Shown: positions 8,961 to 17,595 of the stretch, piece by piece
Layout: every line of letters begins with the position of its first letter
Numbering within the stretch: the stretch's first letter is position 1
Assembly: GCA_021825365.1 (NCBI GenBank)
Contig: JAKAHR010000004.1
Location: forward strand, 81,695-145,694
Reading direction: 5' to 3'
DNA from: Nitrospirota bacterium
Lineage (GTDB): Bacteria; Nitrospirota; Thermodesulfovibrionia; Thermodesulfovibrionales; UBA6898
Length of the DNA: 64,000 nucleotides
The notes under the pieces: generated by a model
The model's input: only the letters and a program-made list of their open reading frames with translations
Databases searched by the model: none
Told to the model about the DNA's origin: nothing
Program-made: the position numbers and the translations under genes

Positions 8961-8990
8961 TTGGCATAAATATTGTAAATGGTTTACAAT
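8961..8990 (+). promoter_or_regulatory. Promoter with overlapping palindromic operator
   Basis: TTGGCA (8961-8966), 18-nt spacer, TACAAT (8985-8990). A perfect inverted repeat ATTGTAAA-TGG-TTTACAAT (8972-8990) covers the spacer and the -10, as a repressor site would. It precedes the exported Lys/Ala-rich protein. Confidence 0.55.
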
Positions 8991-9025
8991 AGCGTCCATT
9001 ATTGAAACGAAAGGAGGTGATTCGG

Positions 9026-9547
9026 ATGAAGAAGGCGATAGCAATCGTAATTTCCCTTATCTTTGTATTGGCGATCGCGTCAGTGACCTTCGCTGCTGAG
9101 GCGAAGAAGGAGGCAGCTCCTGCTGAAAAGAAGGAGGCTCCCGCCAAGGCCGAGAAGAAGGCAGCCGAGAAGAAGGCAGCCCACAAGCAGGTCACCGGTG
9201 AGGTGGCAGCTGTAGATGCAAAGGCAAACACCCTGACCGTAAAGGGCAAGAAGGGTGATGTCACCGTCTCCGTGGATGACAAGACCAAGGTCATGGCCGG
9301 CAAGGACAAGAAGTCCCTGGCCGACGTGAAGGCTGGCGACAAGGTCACCGTGAAGTACGTGGAGGCTGACGGCAAGAACACGGCCAAGAACGTGGATATC
9401 AAGGCGGCTCCTGCTAAGAAGGAGGAGAAGAAGAAGGCCGAGAAGGCAGCTCCTGCTAAGAAGGAAGAGCCCAAGAAGGAGGCAGCTCCTGCAGCAGCTC
9501 CCGCTGCAAAGCCTGCAGAGAAGAAGCCCAAGGCAGCTGGTTATTAA
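9026..9547 (+). CDS. Exported Lys/Ala-rich protein with small central beta domain
   Basis: Begins at ATG 9026 directly behind AAAGGAGGTGATTCGG, an unusually strong ribosome site. Residues 1-23 are a Sec signal peptide ending VTFAAEA. The mature protein has low-complexity arms built from AAPAEKKEAPAK-like repeats on both sides of a central domain (about residues 53-120) rich in beta strands: TGEVAAVDAKANTLTVKG, then VTVSVDDKTKVM and VKAGDKVTVKYVE. That central domain resembles DUF5666-type OB or barrel folds. The basic arms (C-terminus EKKPKAAGY) suggest binding to an acidic polymer such as envelope polysaccharide or nucleic acid. It has its own promoter and terminator, so it is probably highly expressed. 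Function unknown. Confidence 0.8.
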   Translation: MKKAIAIVISLIFVLAIASVTFAAEAKKEAAPAEKKEAPAKAEKKAAEKKAAHKQVTGEVAAVDAKANTLTVKGKKGDVTVSVDDKTKVMAGKDKKSLADVKAGDKVTVKYVEADGKNTAKNVDIKAAPAKKEEKKKAEKAAPAKKEEPKKEAAPAAAPAAKPAEKKPKAAGY

Positions 9548-9575
9548 TTCGGCTGTTGAGTCTTTATTTATATGG

Positions 9576-9620
9576 ATACCTCCTCAGGGAGTGGACATAC
9601 AAGGCGCCCTGAGGAGGTAT
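9576..9620 (+). terminator. Rho-independent terminator
   Basis: ATACCTCCTCAGGG and CCCTGAGGAGGTAT pair perfectly over 14 bp around a 17-nt loop and are followed by TTCTTTTA. It lies 28 bases after the exported-protein stop codon. Confidence 0.85.
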
Positions 9621-9647
9621 TTCTTTTAGCTAGGCGAAAATGGCATC

Positions 9648-10292
9648 ATGGATAAAGAGATGGAAATAGTCGTATCCTTCCCCCCGAGAGGCCCGTTGAT
9701 CTCACTGATGACAGGCATCGTCCTGCTCATGCTCTTTTCCGGATGCACCCGGCAGCCCGTTGAGGCCGTCAACGCAGCCCGTGCCGCCGTCGATTCGGCC
9801 GCCGGAGAGGGGTCTGAGAAATATGCTCCCGCTGACGCCCGGAGGGTCAATACCGAACTCGCAGCAGCCCTGACCGAGGTGAAGATACAGGATGCAAAGC
9901 TGTTGAAGGACTATAAGAAGGCTGTCGAGATGCTCAACCGGGTAAAGGCCGACGCGGAAGCGGTGAAGGCCTCTCTGCCCTCAAAAAAGGAAGAAGCGCG
10001 CAAGAAGGCGGTGGAGTCCGTAGAGACCGCGATCGCGGCGGTGGACGAGACGAAAATCGTGATCGTCAGGACGGCCAGGAAGAGCGTAAAGGATGGCGTT
10101 GAAGCGATCGCCGCTGATGTCAAGGGCCTGGATGAGGCCCTCGCCGATATCCGGCGGTTCATGAAGCAGGAGGACTATCTGGCAGCTGCTGAAAAGGCCT
10201 CCGCACTCCAGGAGAAGGCTGCCGGCATCACCCGGACGTTCCGGCAGCATGATGAAAAAAGATCGCTCCAGAAGACAGCCCGCCTGAAGTAG
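9648..10292 (+). CDS. Lipoprotein with helical (DUF4398-like) domain
   Basis: A 214-residue protein with a hydrophobic N-terminus ending LMLFSGC, a lipobox whose cysteine near residue 33 would be lipidated by Lgt. The mature part is almost wholly helical, with alternating Lys/Glu and Ala (AVNAARAAVDSA, KKAVESVETAIAAVDE). This resembles the DUF4398 or coiled-coil envelope lipoproteins. It has no catalytic motifs. The start may be a later ATG (such as 9654), because the first residues are charged. It follows a terminator, so it is a separate unit, with the sensor kinase downstream on the same strand. Confidence 0.75.
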   Translation: MDKEMEIVVSFPPRGPLISLMTGIVLLMLFSGCTRQPVEAVNAARAAVDSAAGEGSEKYAPADARRVNTELAAALTEVKIQDAKLLKDYKKAVEMLNRVKADAEAVKASLPSKKEEARKKAVESVETAIAAVDETKIVIVRTARKSVKDGVEAIAADVKGLDEALADIRRFMKQEDYLAAAEKASALQEKAAGITRTFRQHDEKRSLQKTARLK

Positions 10293-10358
10293 GTCCCCGC
10301 GTCGCTGCGCGACGGGCATCACCCTGGCCCTGAAGCCGCGGGAAAACGGTATTCCGGA

Positions 10359-10389
10359 TTGACCTTCCAATGGATCTTTAAGATACAAT
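10359..10389 (+). promoter_or_regulatory. Candidate leaderless promoter for the histidine kinase
   Basis: TTGACC (10359-10364), 19-nt spacer, TACAAT (10384-10389). The -10 box ends five bases before the kinase ATG at 10395 and no Shine-Dalgarno is visible. Confidence 0.4.
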
Positions 10390-10394
10390 AGGCT

Positions 10395-11846
10395 ATGCGT
10401 CTCGACACACATATCTTCAAGGACTACTTCCTCCGGATGTCCCTGAACAAGAAGCTGACCTCGATGATGCTCCTGCTGAGTCTGAGCCTCATATCGATCT
10501 ACGTATTCCTGTACTATCAGACGGAGCGGGCGGTCTACCGGGAACTGGCCCAGCAGACCTCCGAGCTCTCCAAGGCGATCCAGGTCGGCGTCGAAGAGGT
10601 GACCAGCAGCGGGGCAACAGATGAAAAAAGGCTCCAGAATTATCTTCAGAAGCTCAACACCAGGGGCGTCAAGGAACTCTCCGTCATCAGCAACACCGAC
10701 AAGATCATCTCCAGCTCCAACCCCAAGAACGTCGGGAAATGGATCACCACGAAGAGGAAAGACCTGATCTTCAAGGCCGAACTGGGCGAGCCGGTCACCG
10801 GCGAGGGAGGCCATTCCTACAACGTCATCATCCCGGTGGTTGCAGGTGAGAAGCATTACGGCTATATCCATCTCACGATAAACACCGAGGATTTTTCGGG
10901 TCTTATGCGCAAGCGGCTTTTACAGAGGATGTTGGCTGCCGTCGTTGTCTTCGGCTTCGGCATCGTCTTCATCGTCTATCTTGCAAAACGCTACACCAAG
11001 CCGATCGAAGAGGTGGTGGAGGCCGCCCGCATGGTCGCCGGTGGCGACCTCAATCAGTCTCTCGAGACCGAGCGGAAGGATGAGATCGGCGAACTCACGC
11101 ACAGCTTCAACTATATGGTGCAGAGGCTGCGGGAGGAGCGGGAACTCGAGGAGAGGCTCCGCAAGGCCGAGCACCTTGCCGGTATCGGCCAGTTTTCGAC
11201 GAGCATCGCCCACGAGATACGCAATCCCCTCAACTTTATCAGTCTCTCGATCGACCACATGAAGGAACGATACCGTCCGGCGGAGCCAGACAAGAGCAAG
11301 GCTTTCGACTCTCTTATCAGCAATATCAAGAAGGAGATCCAGAGGGTGAGCGGCTTTGCGGAGAGCTTTCTCGAATACGGCAGGCCCCTGGAACTGCGTC
11401 TTGAAAAGACCAGGATCGTAGAGCTGATCGAGGACGTCCTGAGCCTTGTCATGGCAAAGGCCGAGAAGGAGAACATCCGGATCGTCAGGGAGTACGAGAC
11501 AGAGCCGGAGCTCCTCATGGACAGCGAATTCATCAAGACCTGCCTTTATAACGTGATCCTCAACGCCTTCCAGGCGATGCCCCGGGGAGGCACCCTCACC
11601 ATCACAACGACGCCCCAGGACCGCTGGTGCTGCGTCACCATCGCCGACACAGGGGTGGGTATTTCCGAGGAGAAGGCAGCCCGGATCTTCACCCCCTTCT
11701 TCACGACGAAGAGCAAGGGGCTGGGGCTCGGTCTCGCCCTCACCAAGCGGGTCATCGAGGAGCACGGGGGCAAGGTCGATTTCAGGTCAACAGAGGGCGC
11801 GGGAAGCACGGTGACGATATTATTGCCCACGGAAAAGGAGATCTAA
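10395..11846 (+). CDS. Membrane sensor histidine kinase, NtrB/AtoS type
   Basis: Inner-membrane sensor. TM1 spans about residues 22-42, a periplasmic sensor domain 45-175, TM2 177-197, and HAMP follows from TKPIEEVVEAARMV. The dimerisation and phosphoacceptor box is FSTSIAHEIRNPLN with His273. A HATPase_c domain follows, with N box VILNAFQAMP, DTGVGIS, and the glycine-rich GLGLGLALTKRVIEEHGG. It starts one base before the partner sigma54 regulator gene, so the two form one cognate pair. The signal is unknown; the fold of the periplasmic part looks like a single Cache/PAS-like domain. Confidence 0.92.
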   Translation: MRLDTHIFKDYFLRMSLNKKLTSMMLLLSLSLISIYVFLYYQTERAVYRELAQQTSELSKAIQVGVEEVTSSGATDEKRLQNYLQKLNTRGVKELSVISNTDKIISSSNPKNVGKWITTKRKDLIFKAELGEPVTGEGGHSYNVIIPVVAGEKHYGYIHLTINTEDFSGLMRKRLLQRMLAAVVVFGFGIVFIVYLAKRYTKPIEEVVEAARMVAGGDLNQSLETERKDEIGELTHSFNYMVQRLREERELEERLRKAEHLAGIGQFSTSIAHEIRNPLNFISLSIDHMKERYRPAEPDKSKAFDSLISNIKKEIQRVSGFAESFLEYGRPLELRLEKTRIVELIEDVLSLVMAKAEKENIRIVREYETEPELLMDSEFIKTCLYNVILNAFQAMPRGGTLTITTTPQDRWCCVTIADTGVGISEEKAARIFTPFFTTKSKGLGLGLALTKRVIEEHGGKVDFRSTEGAGSTVTILLPTEKEI

Positions 11847-11847
11847 G

Positions 11848-13251
11848 ATGCCGGTCGTTCTTGTGGTGGATGACGAGCCCCTGCAGCGTGACATTCTCAA
11901 GACCATACTCCAGGACGAAGGGTTCGAAACGCATGTCGCGGCCTCGGGCGAGGAGGCCGTGACGATCGCCCGCGAGTTCAGGCCGGATGTGATCCTGAGT
12001 GACCTGAAGATGGAAGGCATGGACGGAATCGAGCTTATCGAGCGGGTATCAGAGCTCAAGTCGTCCGCCACGGAGTTCTTCGACCCCACCATCATCATCA
12101 TGACGGCGCACGGTACTATATCCTCGGCGGTCGAGGCGATGCGCCGGGGCGCCTTCGACTACCTTACCAAACCCCTCAACAAGGACTCCCTCATCCTCAC
12201 CGTCCGGCGGGGCACCGAGAGGACAGACCTCCTCCGGGAGAACCTCCAGCTCCACCGCGAACTCTATGACCGGTTCAGGATGGAGGGCATCGTCGGCAAG
12301 TCCCCGAAAATGCAGGAGGCGATCGAGATCATGAGAAAGGTCTCCGGAAGTCCGGCGACCGTCCTCATCCTCGGCGAAAGCGGCACGGGGAAGGAACTGG
12401 TCGCTCGGGCCATTCACTACAACAGCCCGAGGAGATCGAAGGCGTTCACCGCCCTGAACTGCGCTTCCATCCCGGAGAACCTCTTCGAAAGCGAGCTCTT
12501 CGGGTATGAGCCGGGCGCCTTCACCGGAGCCTCCACCCGAAGGATAGGTCTCTTCGAGGCGACCAACGGGGGCACCCTCTTCCTCGATGAGATCGGGGAC
12601 ATGCCGCCGCTGATGCAGTCGAAGCTCCTGCGGGTGATACAGGACCGGGAGATCCGCCGTCTCGGGGGAAAGGACGCCATCAAGGTGGACGTGCGGATCA
12701 TCAGCGCGACGAACAAGGACCTCGAGAAGGAGCTGGCAAAGGGCAATTTCAGGGAAGACCTCTACTACCGCCTCCGTGTCGTCAGCATCGACCTGCCGCC
12801 CTTGCGAGACCGGAAGAACGATGTCCCCGAGCTGGTCGCCTTCTTCATCAACAAGTACAATGCTGAATTCGGAAAACGCCTCAAGAGCGCGGAGCCGGCC
12901 GCCGTCAAGGCCCTCAGTGAGTATACCTGGCCCGGGAATATCCGGCAGCTCGAGTCGGTAATCGAACGCGCGGTCATCATGAGCGACGGTGACAGCGTCC
13001 GGCTGAAGGACATCAAGGGCGAACTGAGGACCTTCCAGTCGCCCGACTGCTTTGACTTCGATCTGCCGGAGGAGGGGCTGAACTTCGAAGAGCTCGAAGA
13101 AAAACTCCTCCGCAAGGCGATGACAAAGGCGAACGGGGTCGTGGCAAAGGCCGCCAAGCTCCTCGGTATGAGCTACAAAACCTTCTGGTACCGGTGGGAG
13201 AAGCTCACCCCGAACAGCCCCCCGGGCAAGAAGGACGCGCCTCCCGAATAG
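11848..13251 (+). CDS. Sigma54-dependent response regulator (NtrC family)
   Basis: Three-domain transcription activator. The receiver domain has VDDE at residues 8-9 and the phosphorylated Asp52 in LSDLKM. The AAA+ domain has Walker A GESGTGKE (176-183), the sigma54 contact loop GAFTGA (223-228) and Walker B GGTLFLDEIGD. The C-terminal Fis-type helix-turn-helix is GVVAKAAKLLGMSYKTFWYR. The receiver carries a short insertion (SSATEFFDP) before the TAHG strand. Its gene is one base behind its kinase. Targets are not shown here, but a sigma54-type promoter precedes amt at 24532. Confidence 0.95.
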   Translation: MPVVLVVDDEPLQRDILKTILQDEGFETHVAASGEEAVTIAREFRPDVILSDLKMEGMDGIELIERVSELKSSATEFFDPTIIIMTAHGTISSAVEAMRRGAFDYLTKPLNKDSLILTVRRGTERTDLLRENLQLHRELYDRFRMEGIVGKSPKMQEAIEIMRKVSGSPATVLILGESGTGKELVARAIHYNSPRRSKAFTALNCASIPENLFESELFGYEPGAFTGASTRRIGLFEATNGGTLFLDEIGDMPPLMQSKLLRVIQDREIRRLGGKDAIKVDVRIISATNKDLEKELAKGNFREDLYYRLRVVSIDLPPLRDRKNDVPELVAFFINKYNAEFGKRLKSAEPAAVKALSEYTWPGNIRQLESVIERAVIMSDGDSVRLKDIKGELRTFQSPDCFDFDLPEEGLNFEELEEKLLRKAMTKANGVVAKAAKLLGMSYKTFWYRWEKLTPNSPPGKKDAPPE

Positions 13252-13261
13252 TCGTGATGAT

Positions 13262-13318
13262 CCCTCCCGGCGGCTTCGTCGCCCTTTCTGTCGGCATTTC
13301 ACACGACGAGCGGGAGGG
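13262..13318. repeat. Large imperfect hairpin after the response-regulator gene
   Basis: CCCTCCCG (13262-13269) pairs with CGGGAGGG (13311-13318). Inside, GCTTCGTCG pairs imperfectly with CGACGAGC. There is no T-tract, so it could be a Rho-type or mRNA-stabilising structure. Confidence 0.4.
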
Positions 13319-13435
13319 TGCGCCGCCGATCCACCGCCTGCCCGACGCATCCCTTTCCGGCCGGTCGTTCTTTTCGGCTGGAATTGTCGTCCAAATCCGT
13401 TATAATGTTTTGGAGTTCACTACGAGGAGGCCTAC

Positions 13436-13930
13436 ATGAGTAAGAAGGTTATTCTTGCGATCGCATCGTGTGCCGTTGCGGTCCTGGTTGCCGGCGTTGC
13501 GCTGTCGGCAGAAAGCGTGAAGTACACCATCCATTACCCGGCCGGATATCGCAACTGGGCCCACGTGAAATCCATGGTCATCCAGAAAGGTCATCCCCTG
13601 TTCGAGACCTTCGGCGGGATACACCATGTCTACGCCAACAGCAGGGCCCTGGAGGCGATGAAGACGGGCACCCCCTATCCCAACGGATCGATCCTCGTCT
13701 TCGACCTCCTGGAGGCAAAATCTGAGAACAACGCGGTCACCGAGGGGCCCCGCAAGATGCTCTACGTCATGCAGAAGGGGGCCACAAAATTCGCCGTTAC
13801 CGGAGGATGGGGGTTCGGCGGCTTCAAGGACGATTCAAAAGAGCGCGCAGAGATCGACCCCGTGAAGGCCTGTTTTGCCTGCCACGAAGAAAAAAAGAAG
13901 AACGACTACGTGTTCACCAACTACCGGTGA
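13436..13930 (+). CDS. Cytochrome P460-family protein
   Basis: Periplasmic c-type haem protein. The signal peptide spans residues 1-24 (ending ALSAE). The P460 fold follows with YRNWAHVKSMVI, GGIHHVYANSRA and GSILVFDLLEAK, and the single C-terminal haem site CFACHE is near residue 147. Family members oxidise hydroxylamine or nitric-oxide-related compounds or carry electrons; which applies here cannot be read. The start ATG 13436 has GAGGAGG at 13424. A TATAAT at 13401-13406 is a likely -10 box without a good -35. A triheme cytochrome gene follows 41 bases later. Confidence 0.88.
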   Translation: MSKKVILAIASCAVAVLVAGVALSAESVKYTIHYPAGYRNWAHVKSMVIQKGHPLFETFGGIHHVYANSRALEAMKTGTPYPNGSILVFDLLEAKSENNAVTEGPRKMLYVMQKGATKFAVTGGWGFGGFKDDSKERAEIDPVKACFACHEEKKKNDYVFTNYR

Positions 13931-13971
13931 TGAACCCCGACAGGACCCCCGGGATGAATAAGGGAGAGACA

Positions 13972-14340
13972 ATGCACGGGATTGCGACAGCTTTTTTCGC
14001 GGCGTTCATGTGCCTTCCGGCAGCGGCCCTTGCCGTACCCTCCGGCAAGACACTCACCTGGCCGGACGGGACTCAGGGCACCGTCGCCTTCGAGGGGAAG
14101 GAGCATGCTGAGAAGGGACTGAAATGCGATGCCTGCCATCCGGGCCTCTTCCCGATGAAGAAGGGCGCAGCAAAGATGACGATGGAGGCGCTGAACCAGG
14201 GCAGGTTCTGCGGCGCGTGCCATAACGGGACCGCAGCCTTCAGCACGGCCGACCCGAAGAAATGTCACAAGTGCCACAAGGCAGAATCAGGGAAGAAGCA
14301 TAAGGAGAAACACGGCGAGAGCCACGGACATCACGACTGA
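13972..14340 (+). CDS. Triheme c7-type cytochrome
   Basis: Small periplasmic multihaem cytochrome of 122 residues. The signal peptide is residues 1-21 (MHGIATAFFAAFMCLPAAALA). Three CxxCH motifs are visible: CDACH, CGACH and CHKCH. The tail is rich in Lys and His (KKHKEKHGESHGHHD), which might add metal ligands. It starts at ATG 13972 behind AAGGGAGAG. The c7-type triheme domain is used as an electron shuttle in metal-reducing and other anaerobic bacteria. It lies in the same transcript as the P460 gene, suggesting the two exchange electrons. Confidence 0.88.
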   Translation: MHGIATAFFAAFMCLPAAALAVPSGKTLTWPDGTQGTVAFEGKEHAEKGLKCDACHPGLFPMKKGAAKMTMEALNQGRFCGACHNGTAAFSTADPKKCHKCHKAESGKKHKEKHGESHGHHD

Positions 14341-14362
14341 GGCGGAGGAGCCCCTGGGCGAA

Positions 14363-15532
14363 TTAATCGACCAGGAGAAAGGCGCACTTCAGATATTCCG
14401 TCTCCGGCATGGAGAGCAGCACCGGATGGTCCCTGTCCTGGGAGCGCAGGTCAAGGAGCCTTATGCTCCTCCGCGCATCCCGCGACGCATCCCTGATCAT
14501 ATCGAGGAACATGTCTCTTCCGAGGTGATACGAGCACGAGGACGTGGAAAGCAGCCCTCCCCTCCTGAGAAGCCTCATGCAGAGCCCATTCAGCTCGCGG
14601 TAGGCCTTCACCGCCTCCTTCAACCTTGCGCTGCTCTTCACAAAGGCGGGCGGATCGAGGACGATAAAGTCGTATCTTTCCTCCCCCTCGCGCACCTCCG
14701 ACCCGGCGAATGAAAAGACATCGCCTCTGAGAAACCGGGCGCTGCCTTTGAGGTTGTTGAGTGAGGCATTTCGCTCCGCCTGACCGACCGCACGCTCCGA
14801 CTCATCGACGCCAGTCACCTCAGCACCCGCAGCTGCCGCTGCCAGAGACCATGGACCCGTGTAACAGAAAAGATCGAGTCCCCTGCCTCCCGAGATCAGA
14901 CCGCCGAACATCCGCCTGTTTTCCTTCTGGTCGAGAAAATATCCCGTCTTCTGGCCTTCAAGAAGGTCCACCTCGAGGAGAACGCCATCTTCGTGCACCA
15001 GCGGCAACGGTCGCGGACCTCCCTTCACCACCTCCCTGTACCGGGGAAGCCCTTCCAGGTCCCTGCTCCTGCCCTCATTCTTTATCACGATCGCATCGGG
15101 ATTGAGTATCTCATCGAGGAGGCTGATGAGCATATCCTTCATCCGATCCATGCCGAGGGTCAGGATCTGGACGGCGATGCTGCCGGCATACCGGTCCACG
15201 ATGAGGCCGGGGAGGTAATCGGCCTCGCTGAAAACGAGACGTACGGCGTCCCGGCCCCGGAAGAACCGCTCCCGCATCTTTACCGCGGCCATTATCCTTG
15301 CCCTGAGGAATTCCCGGTCAATCTGCCTGCGCTCATGCGTAAGGATGCGGACCGCTATGAGGCTGCTGGGATTGATGTATCCCGTGCCGAGAAAATTCTC
15401 CTGCATGTCGAGGACCTCGACAACCGACCCCGGCTCATATCCCCGGACAGGCTCGCTGATTTCATTGGAGAAGACCCATAGATGACCGCTGTGCAGCCTC
15501 TTCGTCCTCCTGACATGAACCTTCTGTGTCAT
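14363..15532 (-). CDS. Class I SAM-dependent rRNA methyltransferase (RlmI-like)
   Basis: Cytoplasmic 389-residue 23S rRNA cytosine-C5 methyltransferase family protein. An N-terminal PUA domain (RRTKRLHSGHLWVFSNEI) is followed by a middle RlmI-specific region with FSEADYLPGLIVDRY. The Rossmann domain has LDLFCYTGPWSL as the SAM motif, LDPPAFVK as the catalytic motif IV, and SCSYHL with the motif VI cysteine. Its ATG overlaps the stop of the DUF4337 gene by four bases (ATGA), so they are co-translated. RlmI targets C1962 in E. coli; the exact site here is inferred only by family. Confidence 0.92.
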   Translation of the reverse strand: MTQKVHVRRTKRLHSGHLWVFSNEISEPVRGYEPGSVVEVLDMQENFLGTGYINPSSLIAVRILTHERRQIDREFLRARIMAAVKMRERFFRGRDAVRLVFSEADYLPGLIVDRYAGSIAVQILTLGMDRMKDMLISLLDEILNPDAIVIKNEGRSRDLEGLPRYREVVKGGPRPLPLVHEDGVLLEVDLLEGQKTGYFLDQKENRRMFGGLISGGRGLDLFCYTGPWSLAAAAAGAEVTGVDESERAVGQAERNASLNNLKGSARFLRGDVFSFAGSEVREGEERYDFIVLDPPAFVKSSARLKEAVKAYRELNGLCMRLLRRGGLLSTSSCSYHLGRDMFLDMIRDASRDARRSIRLLDLRSQDRDHPVLLSMPETEYLKCAFLLVD

Positions 15533-16071
15533 TGCTTCAGGAAGAGCAGGAAGCCGTTTGCAAAGTAGACGAGGCCGAGGACCCCGGTCACCAGGCCGGC
15601 GTACCAGACGGGCTTCTTCTTCAGAAGGGCTGCAATGGAGGACAGGAGGATGGCTATCTGGAGAAAGATGACAGCCATACCGAACGCCTTGGAATGGATC
15701 TGCGCATCGTCACGCACCTTCTCGAGATTCCTCGCGTCCTTCTCGATCGTCGCCTTCTCCTCGTCGTATTTCTTTATCTTCTTGCCGTAGGCATCGATCC
15801 TCTTTTGATAGTCTTCGGCAACCGGCCGGGACGACCTCGGCCCCATCGCCTTCAGCTCGAGTTCCAGCTTGTCCTTCTGCATCTCGTAGATATACCCCTT
15901 GATGCTCTTCGCCTGATAGAAGGCCCACATGTCCGACGCCTGCGTCTGGCTCAGGATGGACCGCGTCGAAAAGTTGCCGCCCTTGAAGGTCGAGAGAGTC
16001 GCACAGACCGCCAGGATGACCGTCGTAAGGGCGAGGTAGTTAAGCCATTTTTCCTTCTTTTCTTCTGCCAT
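15529..16071 (-). CDS. DUF4337 family membrane protein
   Basis: A 180-residue membrane protein. TM1 lies near residues 11-28 and two C-terminal hydrophobic segments (AFGMAVIFLQIAILLSSIA and the last 25 residues) enclose a long charged helical region (KKIKKYDEEKATIEKDARN). This matches the DUF4337 architecture, including TRSILSQTQASDMWAFYQAKS. Function is unknown. It is the first gene of a two-gene operon with the RlmI-like methyltransferase. The start ATG 16071 has AAGGAAA upstream. Confidence 0.85.
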   Translation of the reverse strand: MAEEKKEKWLNYLALTTVILAVCATLSTFKGGNFSTRSILSQTQASDMWAFYQAKSIKGYIYEMQKDKLELELKAMGPRSSRPVAEDYQKRIDAYGKKIKKYDEEKATIEKDARNLEKVRDDAQIHSKAFGMAVIFLQIAILLSSIAALLKKKPVWYAGLVTGVLGLVYFANGFLLFLKQ

Positions 16072-16240
16072 GCCTTGATTTCCTTTCCGTGCCTTGAAAT
16101 CGGGGACTCGTCGGGCCCGCGATGCGGTGTTCCATTATATCCGAAGAGACAGGGGGAACGGTACAGGATACGGGAAGAAGGCTAAACAGGAAGCGCAGGC
16201 CGGGAAGCCGGCCGCCCTGACCTTCCCGGGAGCAGCAGGA

Positions 16241-16810
16241 CTACTGTTTCAGCTTCTTGAGGGGCTCGAGGCACTCCACAAGCTGCTGGCACTTCTGCTT
16301 GGCCAGCTCCGGCCTGTCTCCAACGTATTCGAGCACATCGATCGTCCGGGAGGCCTCGGAGAGACTGTCGCCGAGCTGTCTGAAATCTGAACGGAATGAG
16401 GCGAGCATACGGTTCAGTTCGTATGCGGTTTCCTTGAAGTCGTCCTCTCTTCGGAGCCATATATTGAAGGCCAGATTTCCATCGGCAGCATTCTCTATGT
16501 CCTTGCTCAGCCGGTAGAGCGGGCCGGCGGACTTGTGATGCACATATCTGAGATAGATAAAGAGGGCGGCTATGGTAAAGATGATCGCAAATATGCTGGA
16601 GTATATCAGATAGGTCCGCGTAATCTCTCCAAGGGTCTCGGCGCTGATGTGGCTCCGCCACCGCATCGACTCCATGTTCCGGTAAGACAGAACGTTGAAC
16701 AGGCCGAGCTCGAGGAGGAGTCCGGCAGAACATATCATGATGATCCGCAGGATGATCCTGCCCTGGTAATCCCTGTCGATGAAATAGTTCCTCCGTTTGT
16801 AGTCCGCCAT
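16241..16810 (-). CDS. HAMP-like membrane protein without output domain
   Basis: A 189-residue inner-membrane protein with two helices (about 20-42 and 67-91), a short periplasmic loop, then a HAMP-like linker (HHKSAGPLYRLSKDIENAADG) and a C-terminal helical tail. No kinase, cyclase or methyl-accepting output is present. It starts at ATG 16810 behind AGGAGGGG, eight bases after the heptaheme cytochrome gene. It is the third gene of an operon with another HAMP protein and the cytochrome. It might be a membrane anchor or redox relay for the cytochrome; that is inference. Confidence 0.78.
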   Translation of the reverse strand: MADYKRRNYFIDRDYQGRIILRIIMICSAGLLLELGLFNVLSYRNMESMRWRSHISAETLGEITRTYLIYSSIFAIIFTIAALFIYLRYVHHKSAGPLYRLSKDIENAADGNLAFNIWLRREDDFKETAYELNRMLASFRSDFRQLGDSLSEASRTIDVLEYVGDRPELAKQKCQQLVECLEPLKKLKQ

Positions 16811-16818
16811 GGCCCCTC

Positions 16819-17595
16819 CTATTTATCGTGGCACGAGGTGCAGAGAGTTGCATTGCTCGTGGCCAGCTTCTTCGGCAGTTTCGAATACATATCATGGCAC
16901 GTCCCGCAACCGATCCTCCCGCTGAAGAGCCTCAGCTTCCTGTCCAGCATCGACACCGGCTGCAGCCCTCCCTTCCTCATGCGGCTCTCCCGGTAATTGA
17001 CGCCGATCGGATGGGAACCGCTGTCGTGGCTCCAGACCCCCTCCCCGAAGTTGAAGCTGGCCGCCCTGCCGATATTGCCGTCATGACAACTGATACATTC
17101 CATGGACATGGGATCGAGCGGCCTGGTCTGATCAGTCACCGTATACCTGCTTCCCAGGTGGGCGGTCGAAACCATCTCGATATGACTGTCCAGGCTCCGC
17201 TTGGTCTGATGGCAGGACAGGCAGAAATCCCTGCCGACAACAGGCCGCCTCAGGAAGTAGGTCTTGCTGCCAAACGAGGAAAAACGGTTCTCGTGGATAT
17301 TGTGGCAGGTATTGCAGGTAATCCTGCCGTTTGACAGGGGCAGGTCAGCGGGCACCTTCACCAACTCGGGAAGGGTATCGACCGGGTGGGAAGAGTTCTT
17401 CGTGAGCTTCCGGTGGCAGCTCTGGCACATCGTGGTGATGGACGTCCTCATCGCCTTAGGATTCTCTGATGCGTCAATATGGCATTTCTGACACTCGTCC
17501 TCGGAAAACGCATGAGGACTTTCCGACACCGTATGGGCGATATAAGCAGTCGCCGCAAGCACCACCACGGCAAGAAGGAAAAGCAGCACCTTCAT
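16819..17595 (-). CDS. Heptaheme c-type cytochrome
   Basis: Periplasmic multihaem cytochrome, 258 residues, with an N-terminal signal or anchor (MKVLLFLLAVVVLAATAYIA). Seven CxxCH motifs are visible: CQKCH, CQSCH, CNTCH, CLSCH, CISCH, CGTCH and CTSCH. Extra histidines (SSHPVDTLPE, SGSHPIGVNYRES) are suited to distal ligation. The repeating 'S-HP-(V/I)' pattern occurs in doubled-CxxCH cytochromes of anaerobes. Its ATG overlaps the stop of the upstream HAMP gene by four bases and a second HAMP gene follows directly. The operon context suggests transfer of electrons at a membrane sensor or quinone site. Confidence 0.9.
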   Translation of the reverse strand: MKVLLFLLAVVVLAATAYIAHTVSESPHAFSEDECQKCHIDASENPKAMRTSITTMCQSCHRKLTKNSSHPVDTLPELVKVPADLPLSNGRITCNTCHNIHENRFSSFGSKTYFLRRPVVGRDFCLSCHQTKRSLDSHIEMVSTAHLGSRYTVTDQTRPLDPMSMECISCHDGNIGRAASFNFGEGVWSHDSGSHPIGVNYRESRMRKGGLQPVSMLDRKLRLFSGRIGCGTCHDMYSKLPKKLATSNATLCTSCHDK

